Numbered from the stretch's first letter, positions 26,049-35,347 are shown. The stretch: DNA of 64,000 bases from Hymenobacter cavernae (GCF_014641455.1 NZ_BMHT01000004.1:216025-280024); one strand, 5' to 3'. Translations and numbers: made by a program. The notes: generated by a model from the sequence alone, not told the origin.

Positions 26049-27248
26049 ATGAGCACTGTGGTTTCTGCTCCGGCAGCCGGACCTAGCCCTGTGCTGCCGC
26101 CCGCTCGTCCGCCGAGCTACTACGTGCAGCAGCGGCTGTTCCAGAACCGGCCAGCGATGGCGGGGCTGGCGTTTATTGTGTTGTGCACGCTGGTGGCGCT
26201 GGCCGGCTACTGGGTTTTACCCGACAACTCGCCGGATGCCAACAACGGCATCGTGCAGCTGCAAAAGGAGGCACCCGGCTTCTCCGCTACGATTCTGCGG
26301 CTGCCATTGGCGGACTCAACGCGGACCAGCTCGGCGGATAACCCGCTGACTATCTGGTGGCGTGGCCGGGAACCGCGCTTTCAGGAGGTGCCCATTAGCA
26401 GCTACCAGATCGTTGGCGACTCGGTGCGGGTGGCGCCTTACCAGAACCACAGCGCCCTGGCCGACCAGGCCCAGCGGTACTCGCTGGCGCAGGTAGCCGG
26501 GCGCCCCGGGTCAAGTACCGACCTAGGTCGTATCGTGCGGGAAGAGCGCCTCATCAAGCGCACCTACTGGCTCGGCACCGATAAAGCCGGCCGCGACGAG
26601 TTGAGTCGTCTGCTGCTCGGCACACGTATCTCTTTGGGTATCGGGCTGGTAGCGGTGCTGATTTCGCTTGCGCTTGGTATGGCCATCGGGGCGGTGGCGG
26701 GCTATGTGGGCGGCTGGGTTGATAGCCTGCTGCTCGGCATGATGACGGTAGTTTGGAGCATTCCGGGCATCATGCTGGTCATTGCCATTTCGCTGGCCCT
26801 GGATAGCAAGGGCGTCTGGACTTCCTTCGTGGCCGTGGGCCTCACCATGTGGGTTGATGTGGCGCGCGTGGTGCGCGGGCAGATGCTGAGCTTGCGCGCC
26901 GCTACCTTCGTAGAAGCCGGCCGAGTGCTAGGTTTGTCGCAGACCCGGCTCATCATTCGGCACCTGCTGCCCAACATGACGGGCCCGCTTATCGTAATTG
27001 CAACCAGTAACTTCGCGGCGGCCATTCTGCTGGAAGCTGGTCTGAGCTTTCTGGGGCTGGGGGTGCAGCCGCCTGCGCCATCCTGGGGGCTGATGGTCAA
27101 CGAAGGCTTTCAGCTGCTGGGCACCGAGGCCGGCCTGTGGCTTACGCTGTTGCCGGGGCTGGCTATCAGCTTGCTGGTACTGAGCTTCAACCTGCTCGGC
27201 AACGGCCTGCGCGATGCCTACGATCCGAAGACACTCATAAATGAGTAA
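26049..27248 (+). CDS. ABC transporter permease, OppC/DppC type, with long periplasmic insertion
   Basis: A 399-residue inner-membrane permease of the peptide/nickel importer class. TM1 lies at about 40-58. The usual start of the core, YWLGTDKAGRDELSRLLLGT, appears only at about residue 178. Five more membrane segments follow, with the EAA loop EAGRVLGLSQTRLIIRHLLP that contacts the ATPase. Between TM1 and the core lies an inserted region of about 115 residues (GIVQLQKEAPGFSATILRLP, then ISSYQIVGDSVRVAPYQNHS), which should be periplasmic. The OppB-type partner, ATPases and binding protein are not in the window. Confidence 0.9.
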   Translation: MSTVVSAPAAGPSPVLPPARPPSYYVQQRLFQNRPAMAGLAFIVLCTLVALAGYWVLPDNSPDANNGIVQLQKEAPGFSATILRLPLADSTRTSSADNPLTIWWRGREPRFQEVPISSYQIVGDSVRVAPYQNHSALADQAQRYSLAQVAGRPGSSTDLGRIVREERLIKRTYWLGTDKAGRDELSRLLLGTRISLGIGLVAVLISLALGMAIGAVAGYVGGWVDSLLLGMMTVVWSIPGIMLVIAISLALDSKGVWTSFVAVGLTMWVDVARVVRGQMLSLRAATFVEAGRVLGLSQTRLIIRHLLPNMTGPLIVIATSNFAAAILLEAGLSFLGLGVQPPAPSWGLMVNEGFQLLGTEAGLWLTLLPGLAISLLVLSFNLLGNGLRDAYDPKTLINE

Positions 27249-27329
27249 TTAGCAGCCTGATAACGCTCGAAGAAGTAAGTTATCGACGTATTTGCTAGCT
27301 ACGCTTTACACCCGATTACCATTCGCCTT

Positions 27330-28568
27330 ATGCCTACTTCGCGCCCGATATCACCCGAAAAACGGTTGTTTCTAAAGGAAAGGGAGCTGAGCGCCTTGCT
27401 GGAAATCACCCAGGCCATCAACCACGACCCCACGGAAGATGCGCTCTATAAAATCTTTCAGTTCACGCTGTTAGGGCAGCTTAACATCCGTCGGTTGGTG
27501 CTCTATGTGAAGGAGGAGAGCAGCTGGCACTGCGTGGTTTCTTTTGGCGCTGGCCTACCCGATTTTCGCCGTATTCCGCTGCCTGATACCATCAATGAAA
27601 CCTGCACGAGCAACCCATGTCTGGTACCCACGCTGCACCTAGGTGGCGAATGGGAAAAGCTGGAAATGGTGATTCCTGTGGTTAATAATGGCGAGGTAAT
27701 GGCCTACGTGCTCATCGGCAACGTGCACGAAGACTACGTGAGTGAAGAAGCTACCAAGTTTCTGGAAACGCTCAGCAACATTCTGATTGGCGCCATCGAA
27801 AACCGCCGCCTGGCCCGGCAGCGCGTCGAAGCGGCGGCCATTCGCAAGGAGATTGAGATTGCGCAGGAGGTGCAAACCATGCTTTTCCCGCGCAACCTGC
27901 CCAACGACAGCCATGTGGCCGTACACGCCAGCTACGTGCCGCACGCGGCCATCGGCGGCGACTACTATGATGTGGTTCCGATTGATGCTGAGCGGTTTCT
28001 GTTTTGTGTCGCCGATGTGTCGGGGAAGGGCGTGCCGGCTTCGCTGCTGATGTCGAACTTTCAGGCGGGCCTGCGCACGCTGTTGCGCCAGCAGGCAGAC
28101 CTAGGTACGGTGGTGGCAGAGCTGAACAATCTGATTTATCGTAACGCCGTGTCGGAGAAATTTATCACGGCTTTCTTCGGCATTTACAATCGCGCCACGC
28201 GTGAGCTGCAATACGTGAATGCCGGCCACAACTCCGCCATCCTGCTCACCGACGACAACGAGCACCAGCTGCTGGCCGATGGCACCACTATGCTCGGGAT
28301 TTTCGAGGACCTGCCTTTCCTAAACACGCACCGGGTGCAGGTGCCGCCTCGCTCACTGTTGCTCACCTACACCGATGGTCTCACAGAGGTGTTTGACGAA
28401 GCCGAAGGCGAGTTCGGCGAGGAGGGTGTGCTGGATTTTCTGCGCAACACCCACTACCTGCCCTTGCCTACGTTGCACCGGGAGCTACTGGCTAAAATCA
28501 AAGACTTCAACAGCAAAGGCGCGAACTTCTCCGACGACATCACCATTCTAAGCTGCCGGTTTAAGTAA
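27330..28568 (+). CDS. GAF domain PP2C-type (RsbU/SpoIIE) serine phosphatase
   Basis: 412 residues. An N-terminal GAF-like sensor region spans about 20-165. A coiled-coil linker (RRLARQRVEAAAIRKEIEIA) leads to a SpoIIE-type PP2C phosphatase. Phosphatase motifs: QEVQTMLFPRNLP, AIGGDYYDVV, FCVADVSGKGVPASLLMSNF, YVNAGHNSAILL, LLLTYTDGLTEVFDE and NFSDDITIL; the Asp residues bind the two metals. Such enzymes dephosphorylate anti-sigma-antagonist proteins in partner-switching systems. No antagonist or anti-sigma gene is adjacent, so its target lies elsewhere. Confidence 0.93.
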   Translation: MPTSRPISPEKRLFLKERELSALLEITQAINHDPTEDALYKIFQFTLLGQLNIRRLVLYVKEESSWHCVVSFGAGLPDFRRIPLPDTINETCTSNPCLVPTLHLGGEWEKLEMVIPVVNNGEVMAYVLIGNVHEDYVSEEATKFLETLSNILIGAIENRRLARQRVEAAAIRKEIEIAQEVQTMLFPRNLPNDSHVAVHASYVPHAAIGGDYYDVVPIDAERFLFCVADVSGKGVPASLLMSNFQAGLRTLLRQQADLGTVVAELNNLIYRNAVSEKFITAFFGIYNRATRELQYVNAGHNSAILLTDDNEHQLLADGTTMLGIFEDLPFLNTHRVQVPPRSLLLTYTDGLTEVFDEAEGEFGEEGVLDFLRNTHYLPLPTLHRELLAKIKDFNSKGANFSDDITILSCRFK

Positions 28569-28587
28569 GTTTCTGGTGCTTGGTACG

Positions 28588-28698
28588 GGTGCAGTAGGAA
28601 CGCGCCACGGCGCGTTCGTCGTTGAACGATGCCGCTTCGCACCTCCTGTGGGCACGTTACCCAGACCAGAACGCGCTGTGGCGCGTTCCTACTGCACC
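28588..28698. repeat. Palindromic intergenic element, family E
   Basis: Arms at 28588-28617 and 28669-28698. The left arm is GGTGCAGTAGGAACGCGCCA then CGGCGCGTTC; the right arm is its near-complement. The loop contains CGTTGAACGAT, a core shared with family C and D elements. The right arm overlaps the last codons and stop of the O-antigen ligase-like gene. Confidence 0.8.
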
Positions 28699-30164
28699 GG
28701 CGTTTCCTGCTCAATCCATTCTTCGGCCCGCATCAGTAGAGCCAGGCCGATAAAGAAGAAGGAACCCGTTTTATCGACTTCGATAATCTCGTTCAGCAGC
28801 AGGTGGAAAATGATGATGAACAAGGAAAGCCCAGCTGCCAGTACCACACGCCGGTTTTCAGGCGAACGGCTGCGGTGGTAGAGCCGCTGCATCGTCAGTA
28901 GGGCGGTACTCAGAAGCGTCACAAACAGCAAGAACCCTGGAAAGCCCTGTTCCGCCAGTTGAAGCAGAAAGTAGTTGTGCGTGGTGGAGTGTTCCGGGTT
29001 GTCGCTCACGTAAGTGCGGAAGCTCTTGACGGTGTAGCGTTTATACTCTGGATAGAAGGTGGCCGGGCCGCTGCCGGTGATGGGTTTTTCACTGATCATC
29101 CGGGCGGCGGCTACCCAGCGATAAAGGCGCTCCATGCCGGACAAGTCTTCCAGCTTATACGTGGCTTCCAAGTGCTTCTCGAAGTCTTTCCCATTGAAAA
29201 TGGTCTTCTCGAAGTCTGGCGCGTACAGCATGTAGTTGTTCTGATGCACGAAATAGAGGGAACCGCCCAGTGCCGCCACCGCCGCGCCGACCAACACGAA
29301 AGCAATCAGGCGCCAGCGCACGGCCAGGTAGAAGAACCCGGCCAATGGCAGCGCCATAATGGAGGCGCGCGTGTAAGAAAGCAGCACCCCAAATAGCAGT
29401 AGCCACTGGGCGGCACGCCAAGCCGTGCGCTTCAAACCAGGGGGAGTAGAGCGCGCCGCGTAAAAAGCGTAGGGCAGCAGCAGCGCCAGCACTGCCGCGT
29501 AGATAACGTGATTGAGGTAAAATGGCTGAATGGAAGGGTTGATGGCATCGAAGGCAAAGCCGCGCTCAGCGTGGCGGATTGCCGTGTAAACAACCGTTAT
29601 GGAAGCACCGGCTATATAGAAGGCAACCATCCGCCACACGTCGGCCGGGCGCCGCACAATGTTCAGGGTAACAAAGATGAACGGGCCGATGTACCAGGTT
29701 TTCGCCAGTAGATACTTGATAGACTTAAGTGTATCAACCGACGAAAAAGCTGATACACTAGCCCATAGTAGCATCAGCCCCAGAATAATAATGAAAGGGT
29801 GCCCCCAGTAACGAGCTGTGATGCCGCTACGGCCCAGCAAAACGTTGGCTCCGAAGCAGCTCAGCAAAATAAGCATGAGCGGCTCGGAGGGTACATCCAT
29901 GCTCAGGCCGCCGGGCAACTGAATCTCGCGGGAAAAAGCTAGGGCAAACAACAACAGGTAGTACACCCAACGCCAGTCGGCGAGCAGCACGATGAAGCCC
30001 AGCAACGCCGCCGGCACCGCCAGCCAAACCAACGAATCAAAGAGGATAACGCACGCGCCGCTCACCAGCAGCACGCCCATAAACACCATGAACAAGCGCT
30101 GGGCGTTGTTGCGCGGGTGCAGGCTGGCCAGGAAGGTAGTGGCGCTGTTCGAGGAGGTTTCCAT
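28689..30164 (-). CDS. O-antigen ligase / polymerase (Wzy/WaaL) family protein
   Basis: A 491-residue polytopic membrane protein with about 11-12 hydrophobic segments. It contains the Wzy_C region: SYTRASIMALPLAGFFYLAV, a periplasmic loop (about 290-390) with ITGSGPATFYPEYKRY, and NPEHSTTHNYFLLQLAEQGF with the conserved His. Members either polymerise or ligate surface polysaccharide on the periplasmic side of the inner membrane. The Wzz-like gene lies directly upstream on the same strand. The final codons are part of a palindromic element, so the extreme C-terminus (ETPVQ) may be recently acquired. Confidence 0.9.
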   Translation of the reverse strand: METSSNSATTFLASLHPRNNAQRLFMVFMGVLLVSGACVILFDSLVWLAVPAALLGFIVLLADWRWVYYLLLFALAFSREIQLPGGLSMDVPSEPLMLILLSCFGANVLLGRSGITARYWGHPFIIILGLMLLWASVSAFSSVDTLKSIKYLLAKTWYIGPFIFVTLNIVRRPADVWRMVAFYIAGASITVVYTAIRHAERGFAFDAINPSIQPFYLNHVIYAAVLALLLPYAFYAARSTPPGLKRTAWRAAQWLLLFGVLLSYTRASIMALPLAGFFYLAVRWRLIAFVLVGAAVAALGGSLYFVHQNNYMLYAPDFEKTIFNGKDFEKHLEATYKLEDLSGMERLYRWVAAARMISEKPITGSGPATFYPEYKRYTVKSFRTYVSDNPEHSTTHNYFLLQLAEQGFPGFLLFVTLLSTALLTMQRLYHRSRSPENRRVVLAAGLSLFIIIFHLLLNEIIEVDKTGSFFFIGLALLMRAEEWIEQETPVQ

Positions 30165-30186
30165 AAACTATCGAAGCCCTTTGCTG

Positions 30187-30227
30187 GCAGCGCTAACCTA
30201 GGTGCGAATAACCTAGGTTAACGCTGC
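30187..30227. repeat. Hairpin built from two CCTAGG motifs between wzz-like and wzy-like genes
   Basis: TAACCTAGGT at 30194-30203 pairs perfectly with ACCTAGGTTA at 30211-30220 over a seven-base loop. Seven more outer bases each side pair, with one mismatch in the stem. No U-run follows, so it may be an attenuator, an RNA-stability hairpin or simply a repeat rather than a terminator. Confidence 0.6.
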
Positions 30228-30236
30228 TGCCGGAAA

Positions 30237-31319
30237 TTACTCTACCCGGCGCAGGCGGCTCAGACCTAGGTTGCCGCGATAAAGCTCCAGCAGCGTGATG
30301 AAGATGATAGATAGCACCAGCGTTATCATCACCGAGGACACCACGATCAACGAGCGTACTGGTTTCGCCTTCTTCGTAGCGGGTAAGGCTTTTTGAACAA
30401 TATAAATAGAGGAAATGCGGCTGCTAATTGCCAGCCGGGCAGTTTCGTAGGCACCGCGGGCCTCTTGCAGGCGCGTCTGGACGTCGTTGAAGCGGCTGTA
30501 CAAACCTGTAATCAAATCAAGGCCGGTAGTGTAGCTTTCCAGGTTGTAAGTATTGCCACCATCTGCTTGCGTAAGTCCTTTTAAAGCGCGCCGCAAACCA
30601 GCGGCTCGACCGCTGTTGCCTTCCCCCTCAGCGCGCCGCAATTCTGCTTCAGTTTCAATAATTTCCTTGGCTAGGTAGCGCGATTCGCGGTCCATGCCAT
30701 ACACGCCGTAGCGACGCCGCGCAGCCAGGAGGCTGTCGTGGGCCTGAACAAATTCCTTCTCCAGGAAGGTTGCCCGGTCTTTGTACAGCTCGATGATGCT
30801 GCGTCGGTTCTCGTAGGTAAGCTGCTGATTAATAGAGTCAATAACGTATACCAGTGTGTTCGCCATACGCGCAGCCAGCACCTTATCTGGGTCTTCAATG
30901 GTGAGCTCAATCGCATCACGGTCGTTGTGAACAATATTGAGGCTCTTGTCAAAGGCATCTAGGGCATCCTGCTCCGCCTTTTCATCCCCGGGCGAGCCTA
31001 CATTGTAGTGCCTGTATAAGTCAAAGCGCTGAATCATCAACTCCGCTACCGGCTGCGATTCGCCAATGGTAATAACCCGGTCGAGGTCTTCGGCCCGGCC
31101 TCCCAGCTGGAGCTTGCCGCCCTCGGCCACAATACGGTCGGGGTCAGTCGTTTCGGGGTTGGTAGGATAAAACACCGCCGTCGACTGGTAGATATTAGGC
31201 AGCAAAAACGCGACCAGCAGGCTCAGCAGAAAGGCTAAACCAACTGCTGCGAGCACTAAATTTTTCCACCGGTTAATAATGGGCCAAAGACCCATGAGCG
31301 AATAGGTTCGGGATGACAT
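30237..31319 (-). CDS. Wzz-like polysaccharide chain-length / co-polymerase protein
   Basis: 360 residues from the ATG at 31319; the frame runs 21 codons higher but a likely promoter element lies there. The topology is typical of PCP proteins. A first membrane segment at about 20-42 (LVLAAVGLAFLLSLLVAFLL) is followed by NIYQSTAVFYPTNPETTDPD. A long periplasmic region has coiled coils (about 180-310). A second segment at about 323-345 follows the Pro motif (KALPATKKAKPVRSLIVVSS). It controls chain length or export of a surface polysaccharide together with the Wzy-like protein 73 bases downstream. No tyrosine-kinase domain is attached. Confidence 0.9.
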   Translation of the reverse strand: MSSRTYSLMGLWPIINRWKNLVLAAVGLAFLLSLLVAFLLPNIYQSTAVFYPTNPETTDPDRIVAEGGKLQLGGRAEDLDRVITIGESQPVAELMIQRFDLYRHYNVGSPGDEKAEQDALDAFDKSLNIVHNDRDAIELTIEDPDKVLAARMANTLVYVIDSINQQLTYENRRSIIELYKDRATFLEKEFVQAHDSLLAARRRYGVYGMDRESRYLAKEIIETEAELRRAEGEGNSGRAAGLRRALKGLTQADGGNTYNLESYTTGLDLITGLYSRFNDVQTRLQEARGAYETARLAISSRISSIYIVQKALPATKKAKPVRSLIVVSSVMITLVLSIIFITLLELYRGNLGLSRLRRVE

Positions 31320-31379
31320 GGAGTAGAAAATAACCAACTTCCGCAGCGCTGGCCGAACCCCGGCAGTCTGCATATTGGG

Positions 31380-31387
31380 CAAAGCTA
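31380..31387 (-). promoter_or_regulatory. Putative -7 element of the wzz-like gene
   Basis: On the minus strand TAGCTTTG matches TAnnTTTG. No good -33 box was found. Transcription would start near 31374, which supports the downstream ATG at 31319 as the start of the wzz-like gene. Confidence 0.35.
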
Positions 31388-31476
31388 CTCGATTTTCCTT
31401 GTATTACGAGGGTTGAGTTTGCACTCAACTATTTAACAGTAATGTGGTTCACGCGCTGGCTTTCTATCTTGCCGCC

Positions 31477-33132
31477 ATGAACCATTTTTCGCGCTTACGT
31501 TACCTGCTGCCTGTGCTAGCTAGCCTGGTGGGCTGCCAGACAACTCCATCCGACTCGGTCGACCTAGTAGTCTACAATGCCACCGTCTATACCGTCGATT
31601 CTACTTTCTCCCAGGCGCAGGCTTTCGCCGTGCAAAACGGCAAGTTCGTGGCCGTAGGGAGCAACGACGACATTCGCCGCCGCTACAAAGCAAAAGAGGA
31701 GGTGGATGCGCAAGGGCAGTTTATCTATCCGGGCTTCTACGATGCGCACTGCCATTTTTACCGCTATGCCCTAGGTTTGCGCGATGCCAACTTGGTAGGC
31801 ACCAGCTCGTGGCCGGAAGTGGTGGCTAAGCTCACGGCCCAGCGTCAGCAGTATCCACAGGCCGCTTGGCTCACCGGGCGCGGTTGGGACCAAAACGACT
31901 GGCCGGGCAAGCAGTTTCCGACCAAGGACACGCTGGACAAGCTTTTCCCCAACACACCCGTTTTCATAACCCGCGTAGATGGTCACGCGGCGTTGGTCAA
32001 CCAAAAAGCGCTGGACCTAGCCGGCGTCACGGCCACTACGCCCATCAAGGGCGGCACCATCACGCGCAATGTGCAAGGGAAACTCACGGGGCTGTTGGTC
32101 GATAATGCCGTGCGACTGGTATCGGGCAAAATCCCGGAACCAACACCTGCTGAGGCAGATGCGTCTCTGTTGCAAGGTCAGCAGAACTGCGTGGCCGTGG
32201 GCCTCACCAGCCTTGCCGATGCCGGTCTGAACAGGGCGGATGTCGAGCGCATGGAGAGTTTGCAGAAGCAGGGCAAGCTGAAGCTGCGCCTCTATACCAT
32301 GCTGAACCCAACCAAGGAAAACAAGGCCTATTATATCCCGAAAGGACCTAGCTTCACTGACCGCCTCACCATTGCCTCCTTTAAAGTGTACGCCGATGGT
32401 GCCCTGGGTTCGCGCGGGGCTTGTCTGGTGGAGCCCTACGCTGACCGGCCCAAGGAAACCGGCTTTCTGCTTTCGACCGAAAAAGAATACCGCGCTTTGG
32501 CTAAACAGCTAGCTGATAGCAAGTTTCAGATGAACACGCACGCTATCGGCGACTCCGCCAACCGAATTATTTTGAACATTTACGGCGAAGCCTTGCACGG
32601 CCAAAAAGACCGGCGCTGGCGCATCGAGCACGCACAGGTTATCACGCCGGCCGACATGCCGAAGTTTGGACAGTTTGGCATTGTGCCGTCGGTGCAGCCC
32701 ACGCACGCCACTTCCGATATGTACTGGGCCGGTGAGCGGCTAGGTTCGCAGCGCCTCAAAACGGCCTACGCTTACGAGGAGCTGCGCAAACAATACGGCC
32801 AAGTGGCGCTCGGCAGCGACTTCCCGGTGGAAGACATCAACCCGCTTTTCGGCTTCCATAGCGCCGTGGCGCGGCAGGATGCCAAGAACTACCCGGCGGG
32901 GGGCTTTCAGATGGAAAATGCGCTTTCCCGCCCCGATGCGCTGCGTGGCATGACGACTTGGGCCGCGCACGCGGCTTTTGAGGAAAAGCAGAAAGGCCGG
33001 ATTCAGCCCGGCATGGTGGCCGATTTCGTCGTGCTGGACAAAGACCTGCTGAAGGCGCCCGCACCCGAGTTGCGCGGCGCTAAGGTGCTGCAAACCTGGA
33101 TCGGGGGTGAGCAGGTTTTCAAGCAGAAGTAA
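31477..33132 (+). CDS. Amidohydrolase (YtcJ-like), lipoprotein
   Basis: 551 residues from the ATG at 31477 (an upstream GTG at 31444 adds 11). The signal sequence ends in the lipobox LASLVGC, so the enzyme is lipid-anchored outside the cytoplasm. The metal-dependent hydrolase fold shows LVVYNATVYTVDS, then the metal-binding HxH in GFYDAHCHFYR, DGHAALVNQKAL, NTHAIGDSANR, RIEHAQVI and LGSDFPVEDINPL. Substrates of the YtcJ-like group are amides or cyclic imides but vary widely; none can be assigned. A strong terminator follows. Confidence 0.92.
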   Translation: MNHFSRLRYLLPVLASLVGCQTTPSDSVDLVVYNATVYTVDSTFSQAQAFAVQNGKFVAVGSNDDIRRRYKAKEEVDAQGQFIYPGFYDAHCHFYRYALGLRDANLVGTSSWPEVVAKLTAQRQQYPQAAWLTGRGWDQNDWPGKQFPTKDTLDKLFPNTPVFITRVDGHAALVNQKALDLAGVTATTPIKGGTITRNVQGKLTGLLVDNAVRLVSGKIPEPTPAEADASLLQGQQNCVAVGLTSLADAGLNRADVERMESLQKQGKLKLRLYTMLNPTKENKAYYIPKGPSFTDRLTIASFKVYADGALGSRGACLVEPYADRPKETGFLLSTEKEYRALAKQLADSKFQMNTHAIGDSANRIILNIYGEALHGQKDRRWRIEHAQVITPADMPKFGQFGIVPSVQPTHATSDMYWAGERLGSQRLKTAYAYEELRKQYGQVALGSDFPVEDINPLFGFHSAVARQDAKNYPAGGFQMENALSRPDALRGMTTWAAHAAFEEKQKGRIQPGMVADFVVLDKDLLKAPAPELRGAKVLQTWIGGEQVFKQK

Positions 33133-33154
33133 ACGCTCTAAATAGAGTAAAAGC

Positions 33155-33189
33155 AAAAGCCGCTTCCTTGGGAAAGGAAGCGGCTTTTT
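33155..33189. terminator. Bidirectional terminator after the amidohydrolase gene
   Basis: AAAGCCGCTTCCTT at 33156-33169 pairs perfectly with AAGGAAGCGGCTTT at 33174-33187, with a short G-rich loop and T-rich and A-rich flanks. It lies between convergent genes. Confidence 0.9.
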
Positions 33190-33215
33190 AGTGGAACCTA
33201 GGTTGGCAAAAGCGA

Positions 33216-33722
33216 CTATTGCTGTGGCGCTTCATCGGCGGAGCCGCCGTAGATGGCAGGCACCGGGATATCGAGCAGGCGCAGGTACACGCTTAGTTGG
33301 CCGCGGTGGTGAATCATGTGGTTGAGTACCATGATGCGGGCCACGGCAGTGCGGGGCATCGTCACCAATACCTGCTCACCACGCTGCATCGACCAGGAGT
33401 CGTGGAAGGTGGCGTCGTCTACTTGCTCCAAGGCCTTGTGGATGTTTTCGCCATTTACGTCGAAGCGCTGGAGCACCTCGTCGATGGTGGTGGGAGAGGC
33501 CGGGGCTGGGGCCATCAGCACATCCGTAGCCGGGCCTTGCAACGACATCTCCAGGTAGCCGACCAGGTTGGCAATGTGCGAAGCCAACGTACCTAGCCTC
33601 ATGGATTTGGGGTGCGGCTGCCAGCCAAATTGCTCGGTCGGAATGCGTTCTAACAAGCGGCGGGTGGTTTTCAATTCGTGCTTCAGCTCCTGGCTCAGCG
33701 CGGCTTGCAGAGAGGTGGTCAT
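33216..33722 (-). CDS. DinB family protein
   Basis: A 168-residue four-helix protein of the DinB/YfiT metal-binding fold. The three-histidine metal site is seen in TLASHIANLVGYLEMS and in NHMIHHRGQLSVYL. DinB proteins include thiol transferases and many unassigned enzymes; the name comes from a damage-inducible Bacillus gene and says little about function here. It is a single gene between a terminator and the MFS transporter gene. Confidence 0.92.
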   Translation of the reverse strand: MTTSLQAALSQELKHELKTTRRLLERIPTEQFGWQPHPKSMRLGTLASHIANLVGYLEMSLQGPATDVLMAPAPASPTTIDEVLQRFDVNGENIHKALEQVDDATFHDSWSMQRGEQVLVTMPRTAVARIMVLNHMIHHRGQLSVYLRLLDIPVPAIYGGSADEAPQQ

Positions 33723-33820
33723 GATGGGATTTAAGAGGAGGAAAGTAAGACCGGAAAGCAGCCGGCGCCTTCAACAAAAATGCCGGGTTTTCCGAAGCTG
33801 GCCAGGATTATAAAGCTAGG

Positions 33821-35251
33821 TCAGGAAACAGATAGGGGCGTGCCGCCATGCGGGGCGGCGGGTGGCGGCGAGCTAATTTCCTCATCCTGATGGTCTTCCC
33901 GTAGCTTCTTGCCGCGCAGCATCAGCAGGAAAAGCAACCCTAGGATAAAGAACACGATGAGCGCCAAAATGCTGTAGCGCATCGAGCCGAACCACTGCCC
34001 GATGATGCCCCAGGTCGCCGTACCAATCACGATGCTGAGCTTTTCCGTCACGTCGAAGAAGCTGAAGTAGGCGGCGGTGCTGGGGGTGTTTTCGGGAATA
34101 ATCTTGGAATATGTGGAGCGCGAAAGGCTCTGAATGCCGCCCATCGTGAGGCCAATCACAGAAGCCAGGGCGTAGAACGTCCAGTCGGCCTGCACGAAGT
34201 AGCCCGCCACGCAAATCAGCGCCCAGATCACCACCGACCAGCTCAGCGCGCGCGTGTTGCCGATGGCTTCGGAGAGGCGGGCAAACAGGTAAGCACCTAG
34301 GATAGCCACAATTTGCAATAGCAAGATGGTGATAATCAGGGCCGCATCGGGCAGGTGCAACTCGTCTTTGCCGAAGATGGTCGCCACGTACATCACCGTT
34401 TGCACGCCCATGTTGTAGGTGAAGTAGGCGAGCAAGAAGCGTTTGAGCATGGGCAGGCGCTTTAGCTCATCCCACACCTTACCTAGCTCGCGAAAGCCGG
34501 TGAGCAGCCAACCCGTTTCGCTGGTAGGCGCGTCGTCTGGTCGGCCGGTATCGGGAGGCAGGCGGGCAAAGGGAATCTGGGCAAAGCCGGCCCACCAAAT
34601 ACCCGTGAACAGGAAAGCAAAACGCGTGGCTTGGCCTTTAGTGAACGGTACGCTTATGCCCAGCGCATCGGGGCCCATAATCAGAACCAAGCACAGTACC
34701 AGCAAAATAACCGAGCCAATGTAGCCCATCGAGAAGCCGCGGGCCGACAGACGGTCGTACTGATCTTCGGTGCTGATAATGGGCAGGTAGGAATTGTAGA
34801 ATACAATGGAGCCCGAGAAGCCGACCGTGGCGGCAATAAAGATGAAGGTGGACAGCGTGAGGTTGTTAGGCTCAAAGAAGAACAGCGCCGCGCAGGAAGC
34901 AGCCCCCAGGTAGCAGAAGATCTGCAAAAACAGCTTCTTACGACCCGAAAAATCAGCTAGCGACGTAAGAAACGGGCTGATAGCGGCAATGATGAGAAAC
35001 GCCGCCGAAATGGCGTAGGTCAGCAGCGACGAGCCGGGCACCCGAAAGCCCAGGAAATTGACCGGGCTGTTGCCGTCTTTGCCGGTAATTTCACTGATGA
35101 CACCGCTCCAATAAATCGGGAAGATACTGGAGGTAATCACGAGCGGATACACTGAGTTGGCCCAGTCGTACATGGCCCAGCCGCCGGTGATGCGCTTGTC
35201 GTTTTTGGGAATGGTAGCAGCGGCCGGAGCGGCGGCAGAGGCATTGGTCAT
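33821..35251 (-). CDS. MFS transporter, UMF1 (Atg22-like) family
   Basis: A 476-residue inner-membrane transporter with about 12 membrane segments. The N-terminal family signature WAMYDWANSVYPLVITSSIF is clear, as is the cytoplasmic loop LTSLADFSGRKKLFLQIFCY between TM2 and TM3. The second half has GLTMGGIQSLSRSTYSKIIP followed by ENTPSTAAYFSFFDVTEKLS, strongly conserved in UMF1. The substrate is unknown; yeast Atg22 exports amino acids from the vacuole. No cotranscribed partner. Confidence 0.93.
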   Translation of the reverse strand: MTNASAAAPAAATIPKNDKRITGGWAMYDWANSVYPLVITSSIFPIYWSGVISEITGKDGNSPVNFLGFRVPGSSLLTYAISAAFLIIAAISPFLTSLADFSGRKKLFLQIFCYLGAASCAALFFFEPNNLTLSTFIFIAATVGFSGSIVFYNSYLPIISTEDQYDRLSARGFSMGYIGSVILLVLCLVLIMGPDALGISVPFTKGQATRFAFLFTGIWWAGFAQIPFARLPPDTGRPDDAPTSETGWLLTGFRELGKVWDELKRLPMLKRFLLAYFTYNMGVQTVMYVATIFGKDELHLPDAALIITILLLQIVAILGAYLFARLSEAIGNTRALSWSVVIWALICVAGYFVQADWTFYALASVIGLTMGGIQSLSRSTYSKIIPENTPSTAAYFSFFDVTEKLSIVIGTATWGIIGQWFGSMRYSILALIVFFILGLLFLLMLRGKKLREDHQDEEISSPPPAAPHGGTPLSVS

Positions 35252-35347
35252 AAAGCCGGAAGGTCAGCAGTGAGGCTGGGCAAGATAGGGAGTTTTCGCC
35301 GGCACAGGAGTAGTGCAGCATTACCACGCCAAGCTAGGTCTCTGCCG

